Shown: piece by piece, positions 11,666-23,066 of the stretch | How the letters are laid out: each line of letters opens with the position of its first letter | How positions within the stretch are numbered: the stretch's first letter is position 1 | Program-made: the position numbers and the translations under genes | From: Membranipora membranacea | Taxonomy: Eukaryota > Bryozoa > Gymnolaemata > Cheilostomatida > Membraniporidae | Length of the DNA: 64,000 nucleotides | Direction of reading: 5' to 3' | Assembly: GCA_914767715.1 (NCBI GenBank) | Contig: OU612074.1 | Coordinates: 22,058,062 to 22,122,061 of the forward strand | The notes under the pieces: model-generated | The model's database searches: none | What the model was told of the DNA's origin: nothing | The model's input: the letters and a program-made list of their open reading frames with translations, nothing else

Positions 11666-14528
11666 ATATATGAAACAATTTCAACAGAAACATGAATATC
11701 TCAAAAATTTAGTTGGGAATCAGGAGTGGTCTGACGGTTAAGGGTAAGGACTTGCGATCTAATGCTCCCGCTTTGATTCCCGGCGCCGGCTGTCATTTCT
11801 GATTTGACACTGGAAAGCCATTCATCCTAGCCAGGTCTGTTCGGATCAGCACCATATTTTCAGAAGGTCTTCCTGCCTGCCTGCACACACTATAAATATT
11901 CCCCTCCAGCTCTATTCAATAAAGAGTAGCCGGCAACGGCCAACAAGGTATTAGTGAGCATAACCTGAACAAGCCACCTGCCCCCATTAAATGGTGTTAT
12001 CAAATAAGACGCAGTGTATAGAAGAAACAAAAACTCCCTGGATAAGTATTAACAGCATTATTCTTATGCTCGCTTATCTGTCAGGAAGTATATATCTCAT
12101 ACTATTAATGAGATTATTGAATTATCCTGTGCTGGTAATAAATATGAAAATAACTTAAAGATAATTCATGGCAGTTGTCTTGTTTTTTTTACAGGGGAAG
12201 ACAACTCTGATTCACACTGCAAGATATATATCATTGACACCAGGGAGGATGGGAGGGTATTCACCTTTTCTGTTGACATGTTTGTCTTATTCATATTCTC
12301 AATATCGTCATAAGATAAAATCAGAGACTCAAGAATAGTAAGATGCTGATATTGAGAATATGAACTCATCTAAATATAACAATGCTGCCTAGATACAGGT
12401 ACAACATTTATTTCTAAAACATAAGAGAATTATTGACCTGAATTGTTTTTCGTTATACTGATTTACATGATATCGTCACAAGGTGCCTTAAATTTCTCAC
12501 ATCATCCAGTGCTGCAGATTTACTGCTACTCACCTCTTTAACTCAGCTGAACCAGTATAGTCTATGACCTTCAGCACTTTTAGATGAGGTGCTATCTGGT
12601 GCAGTGGTGGTATGTCTTCTTCTATAGCCAAATGAGTCACAGTGTGACCCTTTGTAGCTGATATCAACAGTTCTAATGTCAGGCTTCTATAGTACGGGTA
12701 TTTTGGTATCTCATCAACATCTCTCTCACTGTCGTCTCTGTACCAGACACTGTACATCTCTGTTTAAATAGAGATCATTACTTTGCAAAATCACTGGCTA
12801 TGCCCAACAGAGTCACAAGTTTACAATCATATACAATCAAGCAATTTCAACACAATTAAAGGAGATTTTAGTTGAACAGATTAATAAGTTCCTCTTTGCA
12901 ACAAATGGAGGATTCTTCACCAAAAGCAAACCGATATCCATATGTCATAGGGTCTCACGTTAGCATTCTAAATGTCAGGAAATGAAAAGAACGATCTGAT
13001 ACATACAGATAACATTTCTAATGGCCACAAATCAATAATTTCAGGTTGTGAAGATGGATTTCAATACGCTTCATACATGCATTCCAAGGAATGAGAGACT
13101 CAACTATCAAGGTGACTAACTAACTTCCAAATACTTTGATCTCAATTTTCAGCGTTCAAGTACAACATACCCGTTTCTCCAACCTGTACACTAATTGAAC
13201 TTCATAGAGATTTAAAACGTTAGGGATAACCCTCTCCTCTCTTATATGCTATTATAGAGCTTTTATGTTTGTGATATTAGTTGGGGTGAAAATTATGGCG
13301 AATCACATCCCAATAATCATGTATTTCAAATATTTTTCCCAACTTCATGGGACAATGATCTGAAATTTGAGCATTTCAGACTTTCAGTCTTATTTCTTAT
13401 AGAGGGACAAGTAGAGAAGTATTTTCTTTCAACGGTGTCCAGGGATTCCCCTTTCTGGCCTACCCCACATGAAGGTCCTTGGATGCGTAGTTTCTGGGTT
13501 GTAAATTCTAGTGGTACCTGTTTTAATATGATAGCAAGTTCTTAGCGATCGAATTAGCTACAGTCACTGATATATTTATATATTCATACACACATGTACA
13601 CACATATTCTTATCAATAGCTACAGTATTATGTAGATGGCAGTGGGTTCTTAGCTTACATGACATAGGGCAACAAATTGTACAATCATCCCTCACCACAC
13701 ACGCATGTGATGTTACTTCATCTGTGTGAACTTGGGCTAACTTACTGATTGTGCCATTTACACAACACCTCTTTACCAATAAGGAAAGCTGCATGAGGTG
13801 ACCAGAGTATTCCCTACATCACGGTGGTTTATTGACTATGTACCCATGTTCTGTTTATCTGAGAGGAGTCTCACACACTACTATGGGCCCTAGGGAGAAT
13901 TGCTAAGACCTGGTTGGGTATATAGGTGTACAAGTATTCCACTAAAATTAGATGTTAGATGAGAAACTGAACAGCATAACAATAAGCAAACAAGCATTCG
14001 CAACTCTTCAACTGTAAAGGACATGTAGATTCAAGAAGCTTGTGAAGGAATAATGTATTAATACATCCTTCTTCCAATAGATGGATGATTATCATCAGAA
14101 ACAAACCAATATTTATCTGTCAGAGGGTCTCAATTTACATTTAATCTAGACCCCAAAGGGTCCAAATGTACATTTTACAAAGCTTATTAATGCTAATCTA
14201 CATCAGCTTTTGAGCAGATATTCCTTTGAACGACCCTCTGAGGTAGCAAGCTTATCAACAATACTACATGGCCTTTGACAGGACATAGCTATGGTGACTC
14301 ACAAAACATAAATAATTAGGTAGCAAACTTACTCGACATATCAGCCTGCTGTTCATCTTCTGCTTTTCTCCTTTCAGTAACCTGACCTTCATTTTGTCCT
14401 CCTGAATAAGTGGTTGTAGTATCAGTGTTGTCATCTTCTATGTTGAATCTCCTAGCAATTATTCTACCTAGCACAGGATCCATAATATTGTCTTTGACTG
14501 TCTTCACACAACCACAGAGGACAAAAAC
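10421..14528 (-). CDS. Leucine-rich repeat protein, multi-exon, partial
   Basis: Recognisable exons in transcription order: 14528-14333, 12759-12534, probably one at about 12365-12240, then five LRR exons at 11659-11519, 11385-11245, 11111-10971, 10836-10696 and 10561-10421. The first two join in phase 1 through a GTAAGT donor and an AG acceptor. Each LRR exon encodes 47 residues, two repeats of the ribosome-inhibitor-like or plant-like type, with cores such as LTCLEELNVSSN, TLPDGIGELKSLTKLD and LTKLP. The first exon gives an acidic, polar stretch (motif GRIIARRFNIEDD); the second contains YRDDSERDVDEIPKYP and then one LRR-like strand. No signal peptide or catalytic domain was found. I identified neither a start Met nor a terminal exon, so both ends are open. 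Such tandem LRRs serve as protein-binding scaffolds, possibly in cytosolic signalling or recognition; this role is inferred. The join between the 12.3-kb exon and the array is unresolved. Confidence 0.7.
11715..12015 (+). mobile_element. tRNA-derived SINE, copy 1 (inside LRR gene intron)
   Basis: Starts GAATCAGGAGTGGTCTGACG, followed by GTTAAGGGTAAGGACTTGCG and TTTGATTCCCGGCGCC, the spacing of A and B boxes of a Pol III tRNA promoter. The 3' part has AGAGTAGCCGGCAA and ACAAGCCACCTGCC, both matched in the copy at 49875-50140. It lies antisense to the LRR gene. Confidence 0.7.
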
Positions 14529-14815
14529 CTAAAAAAAAAGTGCTGTAGGTATTTTTGGCAACCTAACACGACAGTCTACCAAGGTGACTGAGGTACTAAG
14601 GTGACGGCAGTGTACCAAGGTACTAAGGTGACCTCACGCAGCAGTCCTGACTAGATCTTTTGCGCCATTTCATAATCTTGATAAGAAATTTTATGCTCAA
14701 TGGTAAATTGGCATTGTGTAAATATCACAACCAGTAAGTTAGCCCACACTCACAAGATAAGGTTATGTCACATGCATGATGGGTGTGTGATTATTGTACA
14801 CATTTATTGCCCTAA
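13660..14815. repeat. Inverted repeat pair flanking the 5' LRR-gene exon
   Basis: The arm at 13664-13780 contains ATAGGGCAACAAATTGTACA and GGGCTAACTTACTGATTGTG. The arm at about 14700-14812, read on the opposite strand, has TTAGGGCAATAAATGTGTAC and GGGCTAACTTACTGGTTGTG. The arms diverge but align over about 110 bp. The exon at 14333-14528 lies between them. This is either a pair of inserted repeats or one element that captured the exon. Confidence 0.6.
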
Positions 14816-14939
14816 ATCAAAATAGCGACTCTGGTCCAGAATCACTTGCAATAACCGTACAACTATAGCTCTCATAAGTCAATCAAGGCAAGGGAAAATT
14901 ACCAGGATTTTACATAGAAACACAATCATTTTACTTTGA

Positions 14940-15213
14940 CTTCGCAATAGGTAAATTCGCGCCCTCGGTATCTATATTAAATAATCATTCATCATAATCA
15001 TTTTCATGGAGTTATCCAACTGAATAGATTTTATGATTAGTTATACGGTTTTTCTATATCAGCCAAATGAAACTTAGAATTATCTCCTCATTTGTAATAG
15101 GGAGACAACTTGAATTCAAGTTGGATTCAGTTGGATTTCCCCATGAAAATGATTATGATTAATGATTATTTAATATAGATACCAAGGGCGCGAATTTACC
15201 TATTGACCGCAAA
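14940..15213. mobile_element. Foldback MITE, ~80-nt terminal inverted repeats
   Basis: The left arm (14946-15022) starts CAATAGGTAAATTCGCGCCC and contains ATAATCATTTTCATGG. The right arm (15137-15207) is its reverse complement (CCATGAAAATGATTAT ... GGGCGCGAATTTACCTATTG). About 110 bp lie between them. No ORF and no convincing target-site duplication. Confidence 0.85.
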
Positions 15214-15871
15214 GCCATAACAGAAATTTCAGTTATTTTCACCTTTTACGGCTCAAATACTTTGATATCCAGTCTTATAATAGATTTGCTCTATCAAATG
15301 GTTCAGACAGTTCAGCTGGAATCAGTAGGCCTATCACAGTAGTTCTGTGAGAAAGGCCTCAATATAGCATTCCACTGCACTGAGGATGGTCTTGTACATA
15401 TATCTGTGCTCTAAATAAAGTAAATGTTATTGTTACAATGATAGTGATGGCCAAGACTGCAGAAACCTGATTATCTCTAATTTTAGCACACTACACTGAT
15501 AATGATTCAAGATAAGATCAGGACATAGATCTACTACTGGAAGCGCCAGGTTATTTTTTATATTATTTCTTGCCATCATCAATGATCAATAATTAACTGA
15601 AGGCATCCAGTGATCAGGTTGACAAAACTTGGGCAGAAACACAAACCACAAAACTAGATAGCGATTGACTCAACATGTTTATCATATCTAAATGCTTCAT
15701 AAATACACAGAATATGAATACAGCTGATTATTAAATGTTATCACAGGGTAAGGTTATACAGAGATAAACCTTCAATGACAGTTATAGTGCCTGCGGTTTT
15801 TGATTTACCGGGGTGAATATTGTGCAGCTGGATGCCAAACTTCAGAATCTCTTTATGTTACAATGGCATGT

Positions 15872-16038
15872 TTCTTGGAAACATACCTGCTTATAATTGG
15901 TCATAATTCATTCTGTATTTAACCTATTGACTGATTTTTAAATTTTTTTAAATGTCCCATCTTTCAAAAAGGTTGAAAATTGGTCTTTAGGTTAAATACG
16001 AAATGAAATATGACCAATCATAGGCAGGTATGTTTGCG
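15872..16038. mobile_element. Second small foldback MITE
   Basis: The left arm GAAACATACCTGCTTATAAT...GGTCATAATTCATT...TATTTAACCTA pairs with the right arm TAGGTTAAATA...AATATGACCAATCATAGGCAGGTATGTTT. The arms are about 53 nt with a short spacer. It has no coding capacity. Confidence 0.8.
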
Positions 16039-16079
16039 TTAAAAATTGTCATTGTTGTTTAAATAATTATTATCAAAAT

Positions 16080-16265
16080 TGGCAGGTATCCAGATCTGTG
16101 TTTTCATCTTTATGAAGCCCACAACTGCGTTATGAGGCAGTGGATATGGGTTTATTTGTTTTATATACACATGTGTTAATCATAAACACAAAACTGAAGT
16201 TTTGTGTAAAATTGGCAGGTATCCAGATCTATGTTTTCATCTTGATGAAGCCCACAACTTCACAG
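16080..16265 (+). repeat. Direct repeat pair, ~50 bp, 133 bp apart
   Basis: GGCAGGTATCCAGATCTGTG at 16081 and GGCAGGTATCCAGATCTATG at 16214 both continue through TTTTCATCTT and ATGAAGCCCACAACT. It lies just right of the foldback element at 15872-16038. Confidence 0.8.
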
Positions 16266-17324
16266 TCATGACTCATGTGATTCTAATTGTGGCCAAAGTC
16301 ACCACAGAGAAATATAGAGGTGATTCTGTAGTACAGCTCTTATCTGCTTTTGTGCAATATGTCAAGTGCGCTGAGATAAATATGAGACTTGATAATACGC
16401 TAATATCATAGTTATCCAGAGCGAACCGGTACAGCCATGTTACCAAGGAGCCTGCTACATTAACCTCAATGTAAAGGATGATAATGTGTTACTTGGTAAC
16501 GGAAGGGAGTACCACAAAACACAAAGCATAATTCTGTTACTTTATGGTCAGGTTTTTGAGTTGATGAGGACAGGAGTGCAGTATGTTCTATCAGGGTAAT
16601 ATATAAGAGATCTACCAAAGTCAAGGATCATTGTGTGACTCAGATTTAAATTCTGATCATCGAATTACCTACTCGCAAACTTTCATTTATTGCTAAAGCT
16701 ATCATGATTGTAATTGTGACAATGAACTAGCTGTTGCAGTTTAAAATGTCACTTTCAGATCACTTGTTGCAGACCACATTCTTGCTCTCTGATGCTCCAC
16801 TAATTCACTCACCTTAGTCAGCTTTCATTGATCTATATCAGCAAATTGGCCAAATGAGTCTCCTGTGTGGGCTCTCTGCTTCTGCAACTGATAACAGATA
16901 TTCTTAGCGCCTGATTTGTGTCAGTTTATCAAGCAGTTTCACTACAGACTGTTCACTGCTTGGCGGTCATGCCTGATAAACCTGATCACAAGACTACTGA
17001 CTACTACTATGGCCTTTATATTTATGATTAAGTCTAAACCTTTACCAAAAATGTCAAGATTGATTGATGAGCACATTATGAGGAATGTTGTTGTCGTCTA
17101 CCAGTGACTATACTTGCCAAAAACATTTTCCTGATTATGGTTATATGCCTGTCGTCAGATTGCAGTGCAAAGTCATGCCAAAATTATTATGGAATTGATT
17201 GATAAGTTGGTTCATTCACATCAAAAAACACATGACAAATTTCCACTGGCTGCACACAAAAACACTTGCATGGTAATATGTGTGAATTTTTCTGTATAAC
17301 AGCGCACAAAAAAGACAAGTTTGC

Positions 17325-17450
17325 ACGCCCAACTCTGATATTCTTAATGATAATTTAAATGATACTAGCAACAGCAGCCATGCACAAACAAATAGATTTT
17401 GCAATAAGGTTTGTTGTTTTTGTACACATGTCCACTCTAGAGTAAATCAT
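17325..17450 (+). repeat. Dispersed repeat, copy shared with 54536-54685
   Basis: Both places contain CCCAACTCTGAT, CAATGATAA/TAATGATAA, GATGATAC/ATGATACTA, GCCATGCACAA, AGATT, GCAATAA and a ...CACAT/CACATTGTCCACT end in the same order. The copy immediately precedes the 28S pseudogene. Nature unknown. Confidence 0.55.
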
Positions 17451-17474
17451 ATTTCTATAGCAACAAATCCTCCT

Positions 17475-18035
17475 GCTAAGGCTAAATACCTAGTGGAATA
17501 CAGAAAGCAAACAATTACTTTGAGGGAAAATTGCAAACAACTTCGAAAAGAGAATTCAAGAGCACATGAAACTGCCTGCAAACGGACGGTCAGAACTGGG
17601 CGAGTTCCCTGTCATCTGTGGCCCCAGCGGCAGAGTGCACTCAGTTTTGCCTTTCCAGCACTGCGACTGACCCGTCTTGAAAAATGTACTAAGGAGTTGA
17701 GCTATGCTGCAAGTAACAAGGCCTCACAAACCCTCACGGTGTAGCAATTGGGAAACGGCTGCAATCCAGCGTCCCTTGGCATCGGCGCAGCAACGGCCTG
17801 CGGCACGCTCGTTGCCAGCTGCGGCGGAGCAAGAGCAGTAGGGCTCAGACCCAAAAGGTGGTGAACTATGCTTGATCAGGGCGAAGCCAGAGGAAACTTT
17901 GATGGAAGCTCTTAGCAATCCTGATGTGCAAATCGGTTGTCAAACTTGAGCATAGGGCCAAACACTAATCGTGCAACCTAACTGGTTCCTGTTGAAGTTT
18001 CCCTCCGGATAGCTGACGGCCAATATCTAACCTTT
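17475..18035 (+). pseudogene. 28S (large subunit) rRNA pseudogene fragment
   Basis: The order of conserved 28S landmarks is kept. GCTAAGGCTAAATACC (17476) comes first, then GAGGGAAAATTGCAAACAAC and AAAGAGAATTCAAGAG (about 17523-17560), GACCCGTCTTGAAAAATG and ACTAAGGAGT (about 17668-17697), GGTGGTGAACTATGCTTGAT (about 17858), CAGGGCGAAGCCAGAGGAAA, TGATGTGCAAATCGGTTGTC (about 17922), GACTAATCG-like text, and GAAGTTTCCCTCCGGATAGC near 18000. This corresponds to the 5' third of the gene. It is clearly diverged from functional 28S (internal deletions, many substitutions), and homology is lost on both sides. The two short ORFs over it (83 and 64 codons) are by-products. GC content is well above that of the surroundings. 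Confidence 0.85.
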
Positions 18036-18039
18036 ACCT

Positions 18040-19315
18040 TCTCTCTGTTAACCAACTGATCGATTCTACTGTTAAACCTGACCAAACACAGAGGCTGAAA
18101 ATCAGTGGCAGTAAAGCTGGTGGTTACAAATTATATTACAGCAGTTACTTTTAGTTGTTGCCTTATTCCAGTGCATCATTTTGGGCAATTCTAGAGGGAA
18201 ATATTGGGAAAATATACATACAATACAGAAATATTGCAGGGTAACTGATAAGGTCTCAACTTATAGAATAAACTAGCAACTATAACCTCCTCTATCCACA
18301 AAGTCTGTGTCTTCTCTACTTCACATGAAAGTCAATTCCACATCATTGGTTTGGTTATATAAATGGTTTGAACAAGATCTAAAGCAAAAAACTTCAACAG
18401 CGAGACGTTATAGAATGAAAGTTTCACAACATCTCAAAACCGTTGCAGTAACTTTGATATCATCAATACAGCGGGCCGACTGCAATATACATTTCAAATG
18501 TTTCAGTCTGCTTAAGTAACTTTCTCAACATGCTATTAGCTGAATTTTTGGAGTTGTCTACATAGTGATAGAGAGATTGCAACTCCTAGTACATGAAAAT
18601 GGTTTAACTGTCAAACAATACTTAGTTCAAATATTACCTTATAGTACTTTTAATGTTTATAATCACTGAGGACCCCTATAGAACAAAGCCCTATTATTTA
18701 TATTATCATCGAAAAGACCAGAATATTAATATCTACACACATTACATATTCCTGCTGTTTTCCCCTAGGAGATTGATGTTCGAAAGCAGGGCAGAAATAA
18801 ATCTAACAACACTAACTTCTTTACTCTTGTAATAATGTTGATCGCAATCAATCAGTCACTTTGACCTGGTCAAATAATTGTGATATAGATGACAATCACA
18901 GCTACTGCCTCGTACCGCCTGAACTGTTCTTACATTACCATAATGTGAGATGCAAGTCTATTTATTAAATGATTTAAATGGTTATGAATATTTTGAATGT
19001 ATAAATGAAGACATCAAAGGCTGCAGACTCGATGGTTAACAGTATGAGAGGTTATGTTATGTTTTATTAGTGATCATCATTGCCGAGCCCCAGGTATATT
19101 GAATGAGCCTGCTCAGAAGAGAGACAATTGATTGTCACATGAATTTTAAGTGATATTATTTGAGGTGAAGCATAAAAATTTTCAACAATACTGTAACATT
19201 AACATTAGTAATAGTCAAAATATTTTTCCTTTGTTTGACTTAAGAAAGCAACTCTTTTATCAGTCAACAATCAATTATAGAAAGTTTGTCTCCATGACAT
19301 CATTAAGACAGTATT
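18040..19315. other. No gene seen
   Basis: AT-rich sequence without recognisable exons or clear repeats between the 28S pseudogene and the possible cysteine-bearing exon at 19.3 kb. Confidence 0.5.
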
Positions 19316-19324
19316 GACTTTGTG

Positions 19325-19570
19325 CTGACGCTGACACAATCTGATAACAGTAACAGATGGCTTAGTTATGCTGCTGATACTCAGAATTATTGTCTCTTTG
19401 CACAGTCTCACCTTTTCCAGGTGTGGCAGCAGCAGAGATATGTTGTACACTTCAGAAAATCTAACTATGATGTAAACTACTATGAACTAAGTCAGGATGA
19501 GTGTCACTTAGCATGTCAGATGGATAATGCATGTTTGAATCTAAAAAAAAATCAGCGAAAATTATTCTGA
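19325..19570 (+). CDS. Possible extracellular Cys-bearing exon (unidentified)
   Basis: An open frame of about 80 codons contains LSYAADTQNYCLF, then YELSQDECHLACQMDNACLN. The cysteine pattern C-x3-C-x5-C resembles the start of PAN/apple or similar small disulfide modules, but is too short for assignment. Exon limits are uncertain. It lies about 0.8 kb upstream of the Trp-repeat exon on the same strand and could be a 5' exon of that gene; no splice phase proves this. Confidence 0.3.
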   Translation: MTLTQSDNSNRWLSYAADTQNYCLFAQSHLFQVWQQQRYVVHFRKSNYDVNYYELSQDECHLACQMDNACLNLKKNQRKLF

Positions 19571-20345
19571 TTCCCACAGTTTAACTTCAAATATGGCATG
19601 CAAACTACACTGTTTACTATAACTTCACATTTAATATGGTAGTGTGAAAAGTTTTTAGAGCAGGTGAGAATCTCATACCATGTCACTCCTTAAGAAAATA
19701 TAACAGCAAACAGGAATACTCCTAAATTTGAAGTGTGGTAGAACTATTTTTTGAAATAATCATTTCCAGCGGAGTGAAATTATACCAGGTCTTTCACTCG
19801 CTCCAATTCTCCCAACAGTACTGACTGCTCTGACGACACCGTATCACTGTGGAACAATTTGTTTGAATTTTGTGTAATAAGTTTATTATAGAGAGAACAA
19901 AGAGACTTAATTATCCTGATACCAATATTATTAAGTCGATGGGAGAAAAACTTTAACAATTTTATTATTTGCATGAAGAGAAATTCATCGACATAGGCAA
20001 CAAAAACATTGTGGGTGCAATTTCTCGCCAAAATTTTTAAGGAATTCACCTTTCACTACAAGAACGATTAATATTTTAAATTTTGGGAGTGTGCGTTCAG
20101 AATTTATTGGTTTTGGTTGGGAAATGTGTTTTTCATATGACAACGAAAATTTTTATGTCAAATTAAATTTTAAAGTTTTTCAAATTGGTTGCAGTGAGCC
20201 ATGGGAAAGAGCTTGAACAAAGAGTTTTATCTTCGCCAATGGAAATAAATTCTCCTTTACATTAAGAACACAATAAAATTAATTTATCTGGATTCTACTT
20301 TTTTTGAAATGTATTAAAACAAGGAAGTCCACAGCGATTCATCAG

Positions 20346-21886
20346 ACTGGTATTATGATTGGTGGACCGATTGGTACGACTGGGAAAGGTGGAGCGATTG
20401 GTACAACTGGGAAAGGTGGAGCGATTGGTACGACTGGGAAAGGTTGAGCGATTGGTATGACTGGAAAAGGTTGAGCGAGTGGAACGACGTGTACAATGAT
20501 AATACCTACTACAGTTATACCACTGAGAGATATGAATCTAGTACTATATAATTCATTGTTTTTATTTTAAACTCTATTGGCATAACCTTCATTCCATGAG
20601 AGTTTTTTTCAAAATCAGCCATTGAGAAAAAAGGGGAAAAACAAATTTCAGGCAATTTTGTATCAAATAAATAAATTTAAAATAAAAAAACATTGGGTGA
20701 AAATGGTGACAAGTCAGGTTTATCGATTCCTTGTCTTGGATGTTTCCACTGCTGGTCAAACCGATTGTAAATTCTAAGTCCATCGAAGGAAATCAGTGAA
20801 AAATGATTGTAAAGCCTAGTTCAATTTGTGTGTTCAATTCATCCAATCTCTACAGTTGTGTAGCAGTTAAAGCAGGCTTGAAAACCCCCGCCCCAAACCA
20901 TCAATATGCAGCCAATCAGAGCCAATATACTCTCAATAGATTATCTAGAATTAGCTGGATTGCATTTAATTGGAGTTACCTCCCCGCATGAAAAGTAGAT
21001 CACTTGGTGAGTGTATAAAATATACACATGGTCAAGTCTGGTTATGAATGTTATTGTAATTTGTAAGTATCATCTACTTTTCTTGTTTTATTTCACTAGA
21101 GGGACTTTCTACAATGGGTATAGTTGGCATTTTGGCAGGCTGCTTTGCCTTACCTGCTGTATCGGATTTTGTAAAGCGTTCTGTTGTAGTAAAAGGTCAA
21201 ATCAGGAAAATAATGCTCAAGGAACAACAAACATCCCCGTAGGTAAGTTATCAAGTCATATTTTGTGTACTCATAGTGAGGAGTTTGGAGTTGGGTGCTT
21301 TGGTTTAGCATTTATTTATATAAAGCATGCTGGTTTAGTGCACCAAGGGAACATTATTCCTTTTACTCACATTCATTACTAACTTCAGACTCTATTTCGT
21401 TGATGTGTCAGTCAAACTTTGACTGAGTCACATTGTCAAGGTTTAATTTATGCTAATGCTGTTACCCAGGCATCCGTAACAATTATGTATTATATGATTT
21501 TGAGAGCCTTCCTTCTGCTTGCGCCAAGTGAAGCCAATTGAATGACACTTTTATATCCAGTGGCGTAACCAGTATATTGGCTTACCCTTCCGTTTTTTTT
21601 TCCTTTTGGTAAAAGCACAGCTTAAAAAGCTACACCAACATGCCCTCGCGATATCTTTTTTATCCATGAAGTATTTATTTATTCAGGAGAGGGACAGCCT
21701 GCCTCTTATTCCACCACAGTGACATCAGCTGACAGGCGGACAGTGAGGACACATCAGGTATTCCTCGACGGTCAGCCTCTTAATACCACCACTACATCAG
21801 GAGCTACAGTGTGGTCGGTTTGCTCACCGGGAATCGTAGCCTGTATATGCCTTAGCGTGTCATTAGGAGCATTTTTGTTTTGTTAA
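20346..21886 (+). pseudogene. Trp-repeat single-pass membrane protein, copy A (truncated, frameshifted)
   Basis: Three exons align with those of copy B (42.4-44.0 kb). The exon at 20346-20540 encodes four nonapeptides of type DWYDWERWS followed by EWNDVYNDNTYYSY and TTERYES. The exon at 21100-21242 encodes a hydrophobic segment (GIVGILAGCFAL) and a Cys-rich juxtamembrane stretch (CCIGFCKAFCCSK), ending IPV before GTAAGT. The exon at 21687-21886 encodes GEGQPASYSTTVTSADRRTV and runs through a second hydrophobic stretch to a stop. One base is missing after GCFAL compared with copy B, so the frame breaks there. No counterpart of copy B's proline-rich PY exons follows. The layout (ectodomain, TM, Cys-rich juxtamembrane, cytoplasmic tail) recalls Shisa/WBP1-type proteins; that is inference. 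An assembly error could explain the frameshift. Confidence 0.55.
20369..20476 (+). repeat. 27-bp coding minisatellite, four units
   Basis: Units start at 20369, 20396, 20423 and 20450. Each is GATTGGTAYRACTGGRAAAG plus GTKGAGC, encoding D-W-Y-[DN]-W-[EK]-R-[WL]-S. The substitutions between units do not break the frame. Copy B has the same Trp spacing but no clean tandem identity. Confidence 0.9.
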
Positions 21887-22788
21887 AACTCCTTTGTCCT
21901 TTTTATTAGTAGCATGCATGCAACAGGCAATTGGCTTATCATGGTGTGTAATCTGTGGTGCTGAAAGGGCCCAACTGACAGCACCTTGTATGCGACATGC
22001 CACATTTTAGGTGGGGGGGGAGAATTGAGGGGAAGCTCACCTCTAAAATTGCCGCTACACAAAGGTAGATAGTCCCCGCAGCAGCTCCTAAATTTACCAC
22101 ATTTAGAGTTACACTGATATGAGAGGGTAGAGTTATATCTATCTTCACATCTCTCTACACAGCTGTCACCTGCTAAATTACAACATATCTCATACTATTT
22201 AAAAACGAGCAAGTGCTTCTAAACATACACAAAGCACAAACACATGTATTCATATGAGTATGAATATACATGGAATTCCTATCAAAACACAAATAAAATA
22301 TCGAAAAAACAAAAAAACTCAAGTTAATTTAGTATCAATATCCTGTCTCTGTTTTTGTTTCCTGGATGCAATAATCTAAGAAGTGAAGCCCAATGGCCCA
22401 ATGCTGCCCGATTGAAATTTTGAAATTACTCGACCTCAAGCAGCTAATATATGCAGTAACTGAGCACAACTATCTAATTGACAATGTTATAGGTATCCTA
22501 TGTCATATCAAGGATATGTGGTAAAATACACAGCAGTAAGGCTATTTATGGATAAATGACATCAGTATAATATTATAGCTTTGTGTCAGAGGAAGGAGGA
22601 AGATTACTATTAAAAAAACAGATGAATAACTATGATATGGTTAGAGAATGATTGCCTCAAATAAATATCTACTCTGGTATTAGTGAATAGACAATGAAGC
22701 TGCCTTCAACAGACATCATACTTACCTTTGACCTGCGATCTCAGAGATTAGAGAACACCACCCAAACAGATAAATAACAGCAGCAAAG

Positions 22789-23066
22789 ATGCCCAAACTT
22801 CTGATCGCCATCGCCACCAGTGTTAACATTGGCAATTTCTGCACTTTCAACACAACCTGCTTGCTCGGTGTTGAGACATACAGTGATCGGCAACATGGAA
22901 ATTAATATCACATCTAGAGCTTACCCTCCACCTGTCAATAATGATTTAAATACTACTCATTACTACTTAATACTACTCCATACTACTCAATCATACTATC
23001 AAAGTGAAATAAATTATGAGGGTGATGTGTACTTTGTCGATGATCACTCAAGGTTAAAAAATCTAG
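22789..23066 (+). pseudogene. Possible secreted-protein first exon with a frameshift in the signal peptide
   Basis: ATG at 22789 opens MPKLLIAIATSV. One base out of frame, the sequence continues as LTLAISALSTQPACS, so together they would make a typical signal peptide, disrupted by a single extra base near 22816-22820. The downstream frame stays open (ITSRAYPPPVNND, then a Tyr/Thr-rich stretch, then SEINYEGDVYFVDD) to a possible donor AATCTAG|GTGAAT at 23066. I do not recognise the family and did not find the next exon. It could also be an intact gene with a sequencing error, or chance. Confidence 0.35.

Noticed and set aside
17493-17918. Overlapping 83- and 64-codon ORFs (both strands)
   Set aside because: They lie on a diverged 28S rRNA sequence; the open frames reflect its GC-rich composition.
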